Assembly (NCBI GenBank): GCA_963833495.1
Contig: CAWHYJ010000020.1
Span: 124,001 to 188,000, forward strand
Length of the DNA stretch: 64,000 nucleotides
Source of the DNA: Fodinibacter sp963833495
GTDB taxonomy: Bacteria; Actinomycetota; Actinomycetes; Actinomycetales; Dermatophilaceae
Direction: 5' to 3'
In this document: positions 33,812-42,251 of the stretch, one piece after another
Numbering within the stretch: the first letter of the stretch is position 1
Layout of the letters: each line of letters starts with the position of its first letter
Position numbers and translations under genes: made by a program
Notes under the pieces: model-generated
Databases searched by the model: none
Seen by the model: only the letters and a program-made list of their open reading frames with translations
Told to the model about the DNA's origin: nothing

Positions 33812-33947
33812 CCTTCGGCGTCCCCCACCGGCCGCCGCGACAGGACTACATTCGGTGCCGCACCCGGGTCCGCCCGGTGCGTCACGTGCGCACGGGCGCG
33901 CGTGACGAGCATCTGTCGGGCCCGCGTGGTCCGGATTGGAGTTGGCA

Positions 33948-34259
33948 GTGATCGAGTTGCTCCCCATGGCCGCCGCCACGTGCGCGCCCTCGGGTTTCTT
34001 CGGCTGGATCGGCACCATCATCTTCGGCGCCGTCATCGGCATGCTCGCCAGGCTCGTGCTGCCGGGTAGGCAGCACATGGGTCTGCTCATCACGATCCTG
34101 CTCGGGGTGCTCGGCGCCCTGATCGGATATTGGCTGGCCGCTCAGATCGGCGTCTGCGCGACCCGGGGCACCGACTGGACCCGCTGGCTGATCTCGATCG
34201 CCTCCGCCGCCATCCTGGTGGTCATCTACGGCTCCATCCGCGGCCGCAAGCAGGTCTGA
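33948..34259 (+). CDS. GlsB/YeaQ/YmgE-type small membrane protein
   Basis: A 103-residue integral membrane protein with three hydrophobic helices (IGTIIFGAVIGMLARLVLP, LLITILLGVLGALIGYWLA, WLISIASAAILVVIYGSI) ending in RGRKQV. The GxxGxLAR pattern after the first helix matches the transglycosylase-associated/YeaQ family, which is linked to stress tolerance but has no known activity. GTG 33948 has GGAGTTGG upstream. The preceding 136 bases hold no gene. Confidence 0.75.
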   Translation: MIELLPMAAATCAPSGFFGWIGTIIFGAVIGMLARLVLPGRQHMGLLITILLGVLGALIGYWLAAQIGVCATRGTDWTRWLISIASAAILVVIYGSIRGRKQV

Positions 34260-34266
34260 GGCCAAC

Positions 34267-34343
34267 GCGACTTCTTGCGGAAGATCCCCCACAACGGACG
34301 GCCCTCCGGCCCCCGCGGTGGGGGACTTTCCGCAAGAAGTCGC
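34267..34343. repeat. large inverted repeat between convergent genes
   Basis: The arms at 34267-34292 and 34318-34343 are complementary over 26 bases except for a central 2-base mismatch (outer part GCGACTTCTTGCGGAA, inner part TCCCCCAC). The 25-base loop can itself fold (GGCC-TCC-GGCC). It shares TGCGGAAG with the repeat at 21663. It may act as a two-way terminator and could be a member of a REP-like family. Confidence 0.8.
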
Positions 34344-34355
34344 AGTGAAGGGCTG

Positions 34356-35024
34356 TCAGGCGGACAGGCCGAGCAGCGCCATCCGCTCGGAGTGGTTGTC
34401 GGTGAGCCGGGTGAACATCTGGCCGACCTCGGCGAGGTCGACGCCACCCCCGACGAGCAGGGCCGACAGCGCGTCACGCTCGACCGCGACGGCCTGGGCC
34501 TGCGACAGCGCCTCGCCCAGCAGCCGCCGGCCCCACAACGCCAGCCGCCCGCCGGCGGTGCGGTCGGTCTTGAGGGCGTCGCGCACCACCCTCACGACGA
34601 AGTCGGACTCCCCGGCGTCGTCGAGCGCGCGCGCCATCACCTCGCGGGTGCCGTCGTCGACGAAGACCGACATCTCGCGGTAGAAGTCCTTCGCGATGCC
34701 GTCACCGACGAACGCCTTGACCAGCCCCTCGAGCCAGCCCTTGGGCCTGGTGCGCTCGTGGTAGGCGGCGAAGGGCACGACGAACGGGGCCATCGCGGCA
34801 TCCGGGTCGATGTCGTGGGTGCGCATGTGCTCGACCAGCACGGAGTACTGGACGTACTCGGTGTTGGCCAGGCCCGCCATCGCCGACTTCAGGTGCAGCG
34901 TCGGCGCGAGGTCGGAGTCGACGGCCATCCGGATGAACGCGGTGAGCTCGCCGTAGGCGAGGACCCCCAGCAGGTCGACCACCGCCGCGTGGTAGGCGGG
35001 GTCCTCGATCGACGTGTGCTCCAT
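34356..35024 (-). CDS. ferritin-like-fold protein (Rv3210c type)
   Basis: A 222-residue, mostly helical protein of the ferritin-like-fold group. It starts MEHTSIEDPAYHAAVVDLLG and contains AYGELTAFIRMAVDSDLAPTL, then AGLANTEYVQYSVLVEHM. Acidic and His residues are in helices, as in diiron proteins, but I cannot confirm a complete metal site. The gene lies divergent from the DEAD-box helicase, an arrangement shared with mycobacteria. TAGGCT 8 bases before ATG 35024 indicates a leaderless mRNA. Confidence 0.75.
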   Translation of the reverse strand: MEHTSIEDPAYHAAVVDLLGVLAYGELTAFIRMAVDSDLAPTLHLKSAMAGLANTEYVQYSVLVEHMRTHDIDPDAAMAPFVVPFAAYHERTRPKGWLEGLVKAFVGDGIAKDFYREMSVFVDDGTREVMARALDDAGESDFVVRVVRDALKTDRTAGGRLALWGRRLLGEALSQAQAVAVERDALSALLVGGGVDLAEVGQMFTRLTDNHSERMALLGLSA

Positions 35025-35032
35025 GGGTTCGG

Positions 35033-35038
35033 AGCCTA
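35033..35038 (-). promoter_or_regulatory. -10 element, ferritin-like gene (leaderless)
   Basis: TAGGCT, 8 bases before ATG 35024. Confidence 0.4.
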
Positions 35039-35203
35039 ACGGTAGAGTGGGGAGCGTCCCACGGTGCCCGGTCGGCACGACAACCCCAGTTCCTTGACGT
35101 GGCGAGCGCCCGGCGTTCTCGGCGCCACCCGCCCCCCGAAGACCTCCGATCGGCCCACAGCCCCTGTGTGGGCGCACGCGCGCCCGCCGACCGGAAGAGA
35201 CCC

Positions 35204-36802
35204 ATGACCGACGTCACCGACGCCCCGACCACCCCTGACGACGCGAACGCCGAGGCCGTCCTGGCCGAGACGGTCGCCGAGGTCGTCACCGAGCCCGAGC
35301 CCGTCGCCTCGTTCTCCGACTTCCCGATCCACCAGGACATCGTCGACGCCCTCGCCGATCACAAGATCACCAGCCCGTTCCCGATCCAGGCGATGACCCT
35401 GCCGGTCGCCCTCGGCGGCCACGACATCATCGGCCAGGCCAAGACCGGCACGGGCAAGACCCTCGGTTTCGGCATCCCGATCCTGAACCGGGTGACCTCC
35501 CCCAAGGACGACGGCTTCGCCACGATGCCGTTCGCCGGCAAGCCGCAGGCCCTGGCCGTCGCCCCCACCCGCGAGCTCGCCGTGCAGGTCGCCGGTGACC
35601 TCGAGCGGGCCGGCAAGAAGCGCGGCGTGCGCGTGCTCACCGTCTACGGCGGCCGGGCCTACGAGCCGCAGGTCGAGGCGCTGCAGCGCGGCGTCGAGGT
35701 CGTCGTCGGCACCCCGGGCCGGCTCATCGACCTGGCCAAGCAGGGCCACCTCGACCTCGGTCACGCGCGCATCGTCGTGCTCGACGAGGCCGACGAGATG
35801 CTCGACCTGGGCTTCCTGCCCGATGTCGAGCGGCTGCTGGCGCTCACCCCGGCCTCGCGCCAGACCATGCTCTTCTCGGCCACGATGCCGGGTGCGGTCG
35901 TCGCGCTGGCCCGCCGCTACATGAGCCAGCCCACGCACATCCGCGCGATGGGCGACGACCAGGAGAACGCCCACACGGTCAAGGCCGTCGAGCAGTTCGT
36001 CTACCGCGCCCACGCGATGGACAAGGTCGAGATGCTGGCCCGCATGCTCCAGGCCCGCGAGCGCGGCCTCACGATCATCTTCAGCCGCACCAAGCGCACC
36101 GCCGCCAAGGTGGCCGACGACCTCGCCGAGCGCGGGTTCGCCGCCGCCGCCATCCACGGTGACCTCGGGCAGGGCGCCCGCGAGCAGGCGCTGCGCGCGT
36201 TCCGCAACGGCAAGGTCGACATCCTCGTCGCCACCGACGTCGCGGCCCGCGGCATCGACGTCGAGCACGTCACGCACGTCATCAACTACCAGTGCCCCGA
36301 GGACGAGAAGACCTACCTCCACCGCATCGGCCGCACCGCGCGGGCCGGCAACACCGGCATCGCAGTCACCTTCGTCGACTGGGACGACCTGCACCGCTGG
36401 GCGATGATCAACAAGGTGCTCGACCTGGGCATGCCCGAGCCGCAGGAGACCTACTCCTCCTCACCCCACCTGTACTCCGACCTCGACATCCCCGAGGGCA
36501 GCAAGGGCCGCCTGCCCCGTGCGCAGCAGACCCGCGAGGGCCTGGGCGCCGAGGTGCTCGAGGACCTCGGCGAGACCGGCAAGGGCGCCGGGCGGCGCGG
36601 TCCGGGCGGTGGCGGTGACCGCGGGCGCGGTGGGCGCTCCGGCGACAACCGCGGCGGCCGTGGCGCGGAGTCGCGCGACTCGTCGCGACCGGCATCCCGC
36701 GACAGCGACGCACCCGCCGACGGCGGGGCCGACCGCCCCAAGCGCAACCGCAACCGCCGGCGCACCCGCGGCGGCAGCACGTCGGGCGAGACCACCAGCT
36801 GA
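35204..36802 (+). CDS. rhlE: DEAD-box RNA helicase (RhlE-type)
   Basis: A 532-residue ATP-dependent RNA helicase. Motifs in order are FPIQAMTLP (Q motif), AKTGTGKT (I), PTRELA (Ia), TPGR (Ib), VLDEADEMLD (II), SAT (III), ARGIDVEHVTHVINY (V) and HRIGRTAR (VI). After about residue 440 comes a disordered basic tail rich in Arg-Gly and ending in RNRRRTRGGS, typical for RNA binding in ribosome assembly or cold adaptation. The start ATG 35204 has GGAAGAGA. The 180-base leader before it may carry cold-responsive structure, but I see no clear motif. Confidence 0.92.
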   Translation: MTDVTDAPTTPDDANAEAVLAETVAEVVTEPEPVASFSDFPIHQDIVDALADHKITSPFPIQAMTLPVALGGHDIIGQAKTGTGKTLGFGIPILNRVTSPKDDGFATMPFAGKPQALAVAPTRELAVQVAGDLERAGKKRGVRVLTVYGGRAYEPQVEALQRGVEVVVGTPGRLIDLAKQGHLDLGHARIVVLDEADEMLDLGFLPDVERLLALTPASRQTMLFSATMPGAVVALARRYMSQPTHIRAMGDDQENAHTVKAVEQFVYRAHAMDKVEMLARMLQARERGLTIIFSRTKRTAAKVADDLAERGFAAAAIHGDLGQGAREQALRAFRNGKVDILVATDVAARGIDVEHVTHVINYQCPEDEKTYLHRIGRTARAGNTGIAVTFVDWDDLHRWAMINKVLDLGMPEPQETYSSSPHLYSDLDIPEGSKGRLPRAQQTREGLGAEVLEDLGETGKGAGRRGPGGGGDRGRGGRSGDNRGGRGAESRDSSRPASRDSDAPADGGADRPKRNRNRRRTRGGSTSGETTS

Positions 36803-36862
36803 CGCACCCGGGCCGGGGCACCTTTGACCAATTGGTCGATGTTGCCCCGGGATCCTCCGGTA

Positions 36863-36903
36863 CACCGAAGGGCCGCACCGAAACTCGGTGCGGCCCTTCG
36901 GTG
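36863..36903. terminator. bidirectional terminator rhlE / alcohol dehydrogenase
   Basis: A perfect 19-bp inverted repeat, CACCGAAGGGCCGCACCGA (36863-36881) with its complement (36885-36903), and a 3-base loop. It lies between convergent genes. Confidence 0.8.
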
Positions 36904-36916
36904 TTCCTGCGACTGG

Positions 36917-37966
36917 TCAGCCGGTGAGGGTGCTGGTGTCGATGACCGCGCGGTAGCGCACGTCGCCGTCGACGACCCGGTCCCACACGGCATCCACGTC
37001 GGCGGCGTCCACGACCTCGATCGTTGCGGCGATGCCGTGCTCGGCGCAGAAGTCGAGCATCTCCTGGGTCTCGGCGATGCCGCCGATCTGCGACCCGGCG
37101 ACGGCCTTGTTGCCACCGATGAGCGAGCCCGGCGGGATCTCGTACGGGGCCGGCGGCAGGCCGACGTTCACGACGACGCCGGCCGGCTTCAGCAGCCGCA
37201 CGTAGTCGGCGATCGGGATGTCGGCGCTCACCGTGTTGAGCACGATGTCGAACGTGCCGCGGGCGGCCTTCATGGCGTCGGTGTCGGAGGAGGCGATGTG
37301 CCGCGTGGCGCCGAGCGCCTCCGCGTCGTCGGCCTTGGCCATCGAGCGGGAGATGGTGGTGACGGTGGCGCCCATGGCGGCGGCGATCTTCACGCCCATG
37401 TGGCCCAGGCCGCCGACGCCGACCACGGCCACCGAACGGCCGGTGCCGGCGCCCCAGCGGCGCAGCGGGGAGTAGGTCGTGATGCCGGCGCAGAGCAGGG
37501 GCGCGGCGACGTCGAGGTCCATGGAGTCGGGGATGCGCAGCACGAAGCGCTCGCTGACGACGACCTCCTTGGCGTAGCCGCCCATGGTCCACTCGCCGTC
37601 GTAGCCCTGGGTGTTGTAGGTGCCCACCGAGGGCTTGGTGCAGAACATCTCCATGCCGTCCTTGCACGGCTCGCACTCGCCGCAGGAGTCGACGAGGCAG
37701 CCGACGCCGACCCGGTCGCCGACGGCGTGGCGGGTGACCTCGTCACCCACGGCGACGACCGTGCCGGCGATCTCGTGGCCCACGGTCAGCGGGAAGTGCG
37801 CCGGCCCCCACTCCTCGCGCACGGTGTGGATGTCGGAGTGGCAGATGCCGGCGAAGGCGATGTCGATGCGGATGTCGTCGGGGCGCAGGTCGCGACGCTC
37901 GATGCTGCCCTGGCGGAAGCCGGAGGTCGCGGAGTCGGCGATGAGTGCAGGTGTCGTGGTCGGCAT
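36917..37966 (-). CDS. NAD(P)-dependent zinc alcohol dehydrogenase (CAD/YahK type)
   Basis: A 349-residue medium-chain dehydrogenase that interconverts alcohols and aldehydes. The catalytic zinc Cys is in GICHSDIHTV, followed by GHEIAGTVVAVG; the structural zinc Cys set is CGECEPCKDGMEMFC; and the cofactor loop GVGGLGHMGVK is followed by ISRS, favouring NADPH. It is close to YahK/cinnamyl-alcohol-type enzymes with broad aldehyde reductase activity. TACAGT 6 bases before ATG 37966 suggests a leaderless transcript. It is a single gene with no pathway partner nearby. Confidence 0.9.
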   Translation of the reverse strand: MPTTTPALIADSATSGFRQGSIERRDLRPDDIRIDIAFAGICHSDIHTVREEWGPAHFPLTVGHEIAGTVVAVGDEVTRHAVGDRVGVGCLVDSCGECEPCKDGMEMFCTKPSVGTYNTQGYDGEWTMGGYAKEVVVSERFVLRIPDSMDLDVAAPLLCAGITTYSPLRRWGAGTGRSVAVVGVGGLGHMGVKIAAAMGATVTTISRSMAKADDAEALGATRHIASSDTDAMKAARGTFDIVLNTVSADIPIADYVRLLKPAGVVVNVGLPPAPYEIPPGSLIGGNKAVAGSQIGGIAETQEMLDFCAEHGIAATIEVVDAADVDAVWDRVVDGDVRYRAVIDTSTLTG

Positions 37967-37972
37967 CCGGCC

Positions 37973-37978
37973 ACTGTA
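37973..37978 (-). promoter_or_regulatory. -10 element, alcohol dehydrogenase (leaderless)
   Basis: TACAGT, 6 bases before ATG 37966. Confidence 0.4.
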
Positions 37979-38042
37979 TGACGGTCGCGTGCTCCGGTTC
38001 GAATTCCTCGACAGGCCCTTCGGAGCGGGGGTCTCGGGTCGC

Positions 38043-38825
38043 TCAGAGGTCGGCGAGGATCGAGGCGGCCACCTCGCGGTAGGCCTTGGCGCCCTTCGAG
38101 GTGCGAGCCGTGGAGAGGATCGAGCGCCCCACCGCGGGGGCCTCGGCGAAGCGCACCGTCTTCGGGATGGGGGGCATCAGCACCGGCAGGTCGTAGCGGC
38201 TGCCGACATCCTCGAGCACCTCGCGGGCGTGCAGGCTTCGGCCGTCGTAGAGGGTCGGCAGGATGCCGATGACCCGCAGCTTCTTGTTGAGGATCTTCTT
38301 CACGTCGCGCACGGTGTCGAGCAGCTGCCCGACCCCGCGGTGGCTCAGCATCTCGCACGGCATCGGGATGATCAGGCCGTGCGCGGCGGTGAGGGCGTTG
38401 AGGGTGAGCACCCCGAGGCTGGGTGAGCAGTCGAGCAGGATGATGTCGTAGTCGCGCTTGACGTCGTCGAGCGCGCCCTGCAGGACGTACTCACGGGCCG
38501 GGCGCGAGAGCAGCACCGCCTCGGCACCGGCGAGGTCGATCGTGCTGGGCACCAGGTCGATGCCCTCCTCGCAGCCGACGATGACGTCCTTGACCGCCGT
38601 GCCCCCGACGAGGACGTCGTGCACCGACGACTCCACGGCATCCGGGTCGACGCCGAGGCTGAAGGTCAGGCAGGCCTGGGGGTCGAGGTCGACCAGGAGC
38701 ACCCGGCGCCCCTGCTCGGCGAACGCGGCTCCCAGCGAGGCGACCGAGGTCGTCTTGGCCACCCCGCCCTTCTGGTTGGCGAGGGCGAGAATCATGGCCT
38801 TGCGCTTCGGCTGCTTCGGCGCCAT
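38043..38825 (-). CDS. ParA/Soj-family P-loop ATPase
   Basis: A 260-residue deviant-Walker ATPase. Walker A' is ANQKGGVAKTTSVA, A-prime is VLLVDLDPQACLTFSL, and Walker B is IILLDCSPSLGVLTLNAL. No ParB gene is nearby, so it is not the chromosomal par locus. It matches the stand-alone Soj-like gene at the Rv3213c position, whose cargo is unknown. ATG 38825 follows GGAAGG at 6 bases; ATG 38840 is a longer alternative without such a site. Confidence 0.88.
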   Translation of the reverse strand: MAPKQPKRKAMILALANQKGGVAKTTSVASLGAAFAEQGRRVLLVDLDPQACLTFSLGVDPDAVESSVHDVLVGGTAVKDVIVGCEEGIDLVPSTIDLAGAEAVLLSRPAREYVLQGALDDVKRDYDIILLDCSPSLGVLTLNALTAAHGLIIPMPCEMLSHRGVGQLLDTVRDVKKILNKKLRVIGILPTLYDGRSLHAREVLEDVGSRYDLPVLMPPIPKTVRFAEAPAVGRSILSTARTSKGAKAYREVAASILADL

Positions 38826-38868
38826 CGGGGGGCCTTCCATGGGGTCCGCGGGATTGGGCCCGATTGTG

Positions 38869-39783
38869 TCACCCGGTGCTCGCGAGCACCTCGCCGGTCA
38901 GCACGAAGCGGCGGAACGACTCGGCCGAGGGGAGCAGCGGCCGGCCGGTGACCCACGCGACCCCGACCTCGCGCTGCGCGTGGGCGTCGGTGAGCGGCAC
39001 CATCCTGGTGCGCGCGAAGGTGGTCGGCGTCGGCTGGCCCAGCGCCGGCACCACCGCCACCCCGAGCCCGGCCGCCACCAGGCCGCGCACCGTCGGCAGG
39101 TCGTCGGCCTCGAGGTCGATGGTGGGAGTGAAACCGGCCGCCTCACAGAGCGCGAGGGTCTGCGACCGCATCCCGGACGGCGCCCGGCGCACGACGAACG
39201 GCTCGTCGGCCACCTCGGACAGGGCCACCGCGTCGCGCTCGGCCACGCGGTGGGTCAGCGCGACGGCGAGCACGAGCGGCTCGACGAGGATGCGCCGCCA
39301 CTCGACTCCGGCGCCGGTGACCCGGTGGGTCGTGAGCTCGACATCGGCGCGCCGGGTCGCGAGCTGTTGGGACACCTGCCCGCTGTCCCCCACCGCGGTG
39401 CGCTGCAGCACGAACCGCACGCGCGGGTGGTCGCGCCGGAAGGAGCGGATGAGACCCGGCACCAGCCACGACCCGAGGCTGAGCGGGAAGGCCAGCGTCA
39501 CGACGCCGCCCTCGGGGTCGACGAGCTCGTCGACCGCTGCCAGGCCGTTGTCGAGGTCGTTCACGAGGTGGTCGACGTGCCGCTTGAAGGCAGTGCCGGC
39601 GTGCGTCATCCGCAGCACCCGGCCGGAGCGGCGCAGCAGTGGCGTGCCGACGTCGTGCTCGAGGCGAGCCAGGGCCCGGGACACCCCGGGCTGGCTCACC
39701 CCGAAGATCTCGCTGACCTCGGTGACGGTGTAGCCGTCGGCGACGAGCTGGAACCAGCGCAGCGAGTCGGTGTCCACATCCAT
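38869..39783 (-). CDS. LysR-family transcriptional regulator
   Basis: A 304-residue regulator. The N-terminal winged helix (SLRWFQLVADGYTVTEVSEI, then FGVSQPGVSRALARLE) is followed by a periplasmic-binding-like effector domain (VTLAFPLSLGSWLVPGLIRS onward). ATG 39783 is the first Met compatible with the family N-terminus. LysR proteins often control the divergent neighbour, which here is a 75-aa unknown at 39855. The 71-base gap contains dyad-like sequence (GATAGTGCATGTCACGTATC), a plausible binding site. Confidence 0.88.
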   Translation of the reverse strand: MDVDTDSLRWFQLVADGYTVTEVSEIFGVSQPGVSRALARLEHDVGTPLLRRSGRVLRMTHAGTAFKRHVDHLVNDLDNGLAAVDELVDPEGGVVTLAFPLSLGSWLVPGLIRSFRRDHPRVRFVLQRTAVGDSGQVSQQLATRRADVELTTHRVTGAGVEWRRILVEPLVLAVALTHRVAERDAVALSEVADEPFVVRRAPSGMRSQTLALCEAAGFTPTIDLEADDLPTVRGLVAAGLGVAVVPALGQPTPTTFARTRMVPLTDAHAQREVGVAWVTGRPLLPSAESFRRFVLTGEVLASTG

Positions 39784-39854
39784 GACGATAGTGCATGTCA
39801 CGTATCTGCGGATTCCATTGGACGCATGGACAGCCTCCGGCGCATGCTGGATGC

Positions 39855-40082
39855 ATGACCACCTCAACCCTGTGGACCACCGTCAAGGACGAGCTCCGCG
39901 AGCGCCGTGAGCACCGCGATGCTCTCAACCGGTTGCGCGCCGACCTCGACCACTACCGCACCCCCAGCGACATCGACGACCTGCTCGCCACCGTCGAGGG
40001 CGAGGACACCCCCGAGACCGAGCTGATCCGCGGCATCCTCAGCGAGAACGCCCGCGCCTACTACTCGCGCCGCAGCGCCTGA
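39855..40082 (+). CDS. 75-aa conserved-looking hypothetical protein
   Basis: A short, highly charged helical protein (begins MTTSTLWTTVKDELRERREH, ends NARAYYSRRSA) with no membrane segment or Cys. I do not recognise the family. It is divergent from the LysR gene, 71 bases away, so it is the likely LysR target. CATGCT 6 bases before ATG 39855 could be a -10 for a leaderless mRNA. Its stop is 1 base from the end of the convergent GNAT gene. Confidence 0.6.
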   Translation: MTTSTLWTTVKDELRERREHRDALNRLRADLDHYRTPSDIDDLLATVEGEDTPETELIRGILSENARAYYSRRSA

Positions 40083-40083
40083 C

Positions 40084-40650
40084 CTACCGCCCCCAGGGCA
40101 CCGCGTCCGCGCGGACGCGGTAGAGCACGTGCGGCCGCAAGGGGTGCCCGACCGGCACGGCCGGGTGCCCGAAGTCGCCGGCCGGGTCGCGGGTCATCCC
40201 GATCCGCTCCATCACCGCCCGCGAGGGCGTGTTGCCCACGGAGGTCAACGACACCACCTCCGCCAGCCCGACCTCGTCGAACCCCACCCGCAGCGCCTCG
40301 CGCGCCGCCTCGGTGGCGAACCCGTGGCCCCAGGCCTCCTTGGCCAGGCGCCAGCCCACCTCGACGCAGGGGCTGAACGGCAGGTCGTGCGTCGGCACCG
40401 CGAGCCCGGTGAAGCCGATGAGGTCGCCGGTGTCGAGCCGCTCGAGCGCCCACAGCCCCCACCCCTGCGACTCCAGCGCTGTGTGCATCCGGTCGAGCAT
40501 CGAGTCGGACTGCTCGCGGGTCAGGGTGTCGTGGAAGTGGCGCATGACCTCCGCGTCGGCGTTCATCGCGGCGAACGCGTCACGGTCGTCGTCGCGCCAG
40601 CCCCGCAGCAGCAGCCGCTCGGTGCGCCGGGCCTGGACGACAGCGCTCAC
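40084..40650 (-). CDS. GNAT N-acetyltransferase (RimJ/RimL-like)
   Basis: A 188-residue acetyl-CoA-dependent acetyltransferase: TERLLLRGWRDDDRDAFAAM at the N-terminus, VEVGWRLAKEAWGHGFATEA (acetyl-CoA loop, Q/RxxGxG/A type) and NTPSRAVMERIGMTRD. These match the RimJ/RimL class that acetylates N-termini or small amines. Its GTG start overlaps the VOC gene's stop (GTGA), so they form a two-gene operon with the VOC protein first. Substrate unknown. Confidence 0.85.
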   Translation of the reverse strand: MSAVVQARRTERLLLRGWRDDDRDAFAAMNADAEVMRHFHDTLTREQSDSMLDRMHTALESQGWGLWALERLDTGDLIGFTGLAVPTHDLPFSPCVEVGWRLAKEAWGHGFATEAAREALRVGFDEVGLAEVVSLTSVGNTPSRAVMERIGMTRDPAGDFGHPAVPVGHPLRPHVLYRVRADAVPWGR

Positions 40651-41087
40651 GGACGGGCGTCGACGTCGGTGTCGGGCACGGCCCGCAGGCCGATCGGCCC
40701 GGGGTTCCAGGCGACCTCCCACCGGAAGCCGTCGGGGTCGGCGAAGTAGCCGGTGAACCCGCCCCACTCGCGCTCGGCCGGCCCCCAGACCTGCGCCCCG
40801 GATTCGCGGGCGAGGTCGAGCACGGTGCGCACCTCGGCCGGCGTGGGCACGTTGTGGGACAGCGTCACCGGCACCACGCCGTCTCCCTCGATGGTTGGGA
40901 CTCCCAGCTCCTGCTCGAACGCCGTGCGGTTCCAGAGCGAGAGCACCAGCCGGTCGCCGGCAGCGAACATCAGGACGTCGCCGGGCACCTCGAGCTCGGG
41001 AGACCAGCCCAGCCCGTCGACGTAGAACGACCGCGAGCGGTCGAGGTCACGCACGGCGAGGGTCACGAACGACACACGTTGTTCCAT
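40647..41087 (-). CDS. VOC (glyoxalase/bleomycin-resistance) family protein
   Basis: A 146-residue vicinal-oxygen-chelate fold protein with two beta-alpha-beta-beta-beta modules: VTLAVRDLDRSRSFYVDGLG, and GYFADPDGFRWEVAWNPG near the end with the conserved Glu of the metal site. It could be a lyase, dioxygenase or binding protein; the fold does not decide. ATG 41087 is the only start. Translationally coupled to the GNAT gene. Confidence 0.82.
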   Translation of the reverse strand: MEQRVSFVTLAVRDLDRSRSFYVDGLGWSPELEVPGDVLMFAAGDRLVLSLWNRTAFEQELGVPTIEGDGVVPVTLSHNVPTPAEVRTVLDLARESGAQVWGPAEREWGGFTGYFADPDGFRWEVAWNPGPIGLRAVPDTDVDARP

Positions 41088-41157
41088 GCGTCCCAAACCT
41101 TCCACACACGACCGACGGCACGGGCCTGCCGTGCACACGATCGGCGGCGGATGCCGG

Positions 41158-42033
41158 TCACGCGCCGTCGCGCTGCACCCACCCTGCGGCCGGGGGGCGC
41201 TCCTCGAGCGCCGCCCAGTCGGACTTCTCGGGGCCGGCCGCCTGGCCCTCGGGGCAGTGCGCCCGCAGGTCGCACCACCCGCACAGCGGGCCCGGCCGGG
41301 GCGGGAAGGATGCCGAGGACTCCCCCAGCTCGGCGAAGTCGAGGTCGGCTCGGCGGGCGTCACGGGCGATGGAACGAGCCTGCTCGACCTTGCGGGTGAG
41401 CGACTCGGGGGTGTGCTCGTGCGCGGCCACCGTGCCGGTGGGCACGTGGTGCAGCTCGACGCGCAGGGTGCGGCGCCGGAACATCTTCCACACCGCCGCC
41501 GCGTAGAGCCCCAGGGCCAGCGAGGTACGGGCGTCGTCATCGGTGGGCGGCACCCGCGAGGTCTTGTAGTCGACGACCACCAGCTGGCCGTCGCGGTCGT
41601 CGAGGCGGTCGACCCGCCCGCTCACCCGCAGGTCACCGCTGACGAACGACACCGTGCGCTCGATGCCGACCGGCTGGGTGGTGGGGTCGACGCCGCCGAG
41701 GTAGGCCGTGACCGCGGCCCGCATCTTCTCGCGCCACTCGCGGGACTGCTCGCCGTCACGGAACCCGACGTCGATCCAGGCGCGGTCGACCAGGCCGGCA
41801 CCACCCTGCGGGGTCCGCTCGGGCAGGTCCCACCAGTCGCGCAGCGCGTTGTGCACGGCGTTGCCCAGCGAGGTGTGCGCCCGCTGGCGGCGCTTCTCGG
41901 GCGCCGGCCGGTCGAGGTACTGCAGGCGGTAACGGCGGGGGCAGTCGAGGAAGGCCAGCAGCTTGCTCGGGCTCGCCGCGTACAGGGGCGCGGGCATCCC
42001 GGGAAACTGCTGCTGGGCCGGCTGCGCACTCAC
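41158..42033 (-). CDS. RecB-family (Cas4-like) PD-(D/E)XK exonuclease
   Basis: A 291-residue stand-alone nuclease. The first Cys is in FLDCPRRYRLQYL, the nuclease core is GRVDRLDDRDGQLVVVDYKTS (Asp and Asp-x-Lys), and the last three Cys are in CGWCDLRAHC, together an iron-sulfur-cluster nuclease as in Cas4/AddB. There is no CRISPR locus here. Such RecB-like exonucleases are widespread single genes in actinobacteria, presumably in DNA repair. GTG 42033 has TAGCGT 7 bases upstream (leaderless). Confidence 0.87.
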   Translation of the reverse strand: MSAQPAQQQFPGMPAPLYAASPSKLLAFLDCPRRYRLQYLDRPAPEKRRQRAHTSLGNAVHNALRDWWDLPERTPQGGAGLVDRAWIDVGFRDGEQSREWREKMRAAVTAYLGGVDPTTQPVGIERTVSFVSGDLRVSGRVDRLDDRDGQLVVVDYKTSRVPPTDDDARTSLALGLYAAAVWKMFRRRTLRVELHHVPTGTVAAHEHTPESLTRKVEQARSIARDARRADLDFAELGESSASFPPRPGPLCGWCDLRAHCPEGQAAGPEKSDWAALEERPPAAGWVQRDGA

Positions 42034-42040
42034 GGCCCCG

Positions 42041-42046
42041 ACGCTA
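42041..42046 (-). promoter_or_regulatory. -10 element, RecB-like nuclease (leaderless)
   Basis: TAGCGT, 7 bases before GTG 42033. Confidence 0.4.
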
Positions 42047-42251
42047 GCCGCTGCCACCGACCCCGCGGCCCAGGCAGCGCCGACGCCACGGCCGCGGGAG
42101 CACGTGCGGCAGCACCGACGCCATGGCACCGGCAGCGCCCGGGCGCCAGCCACCGCAGCAACGGACCAGCCAGGACAGAGCCCCGCGGTGGCCCGGCCGG
42201 CGCCGTCTCGCATGACCCAGCAGCGCTCGTGAGGTGACACACTGTGCGGCG

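Noticed and set aside
41158..42033. Cas4 of a CRISPR system
   Set aside because: No repeat array or other cas gene; stand-alone RecB-like nucleases of this type are common in actinobacteria.
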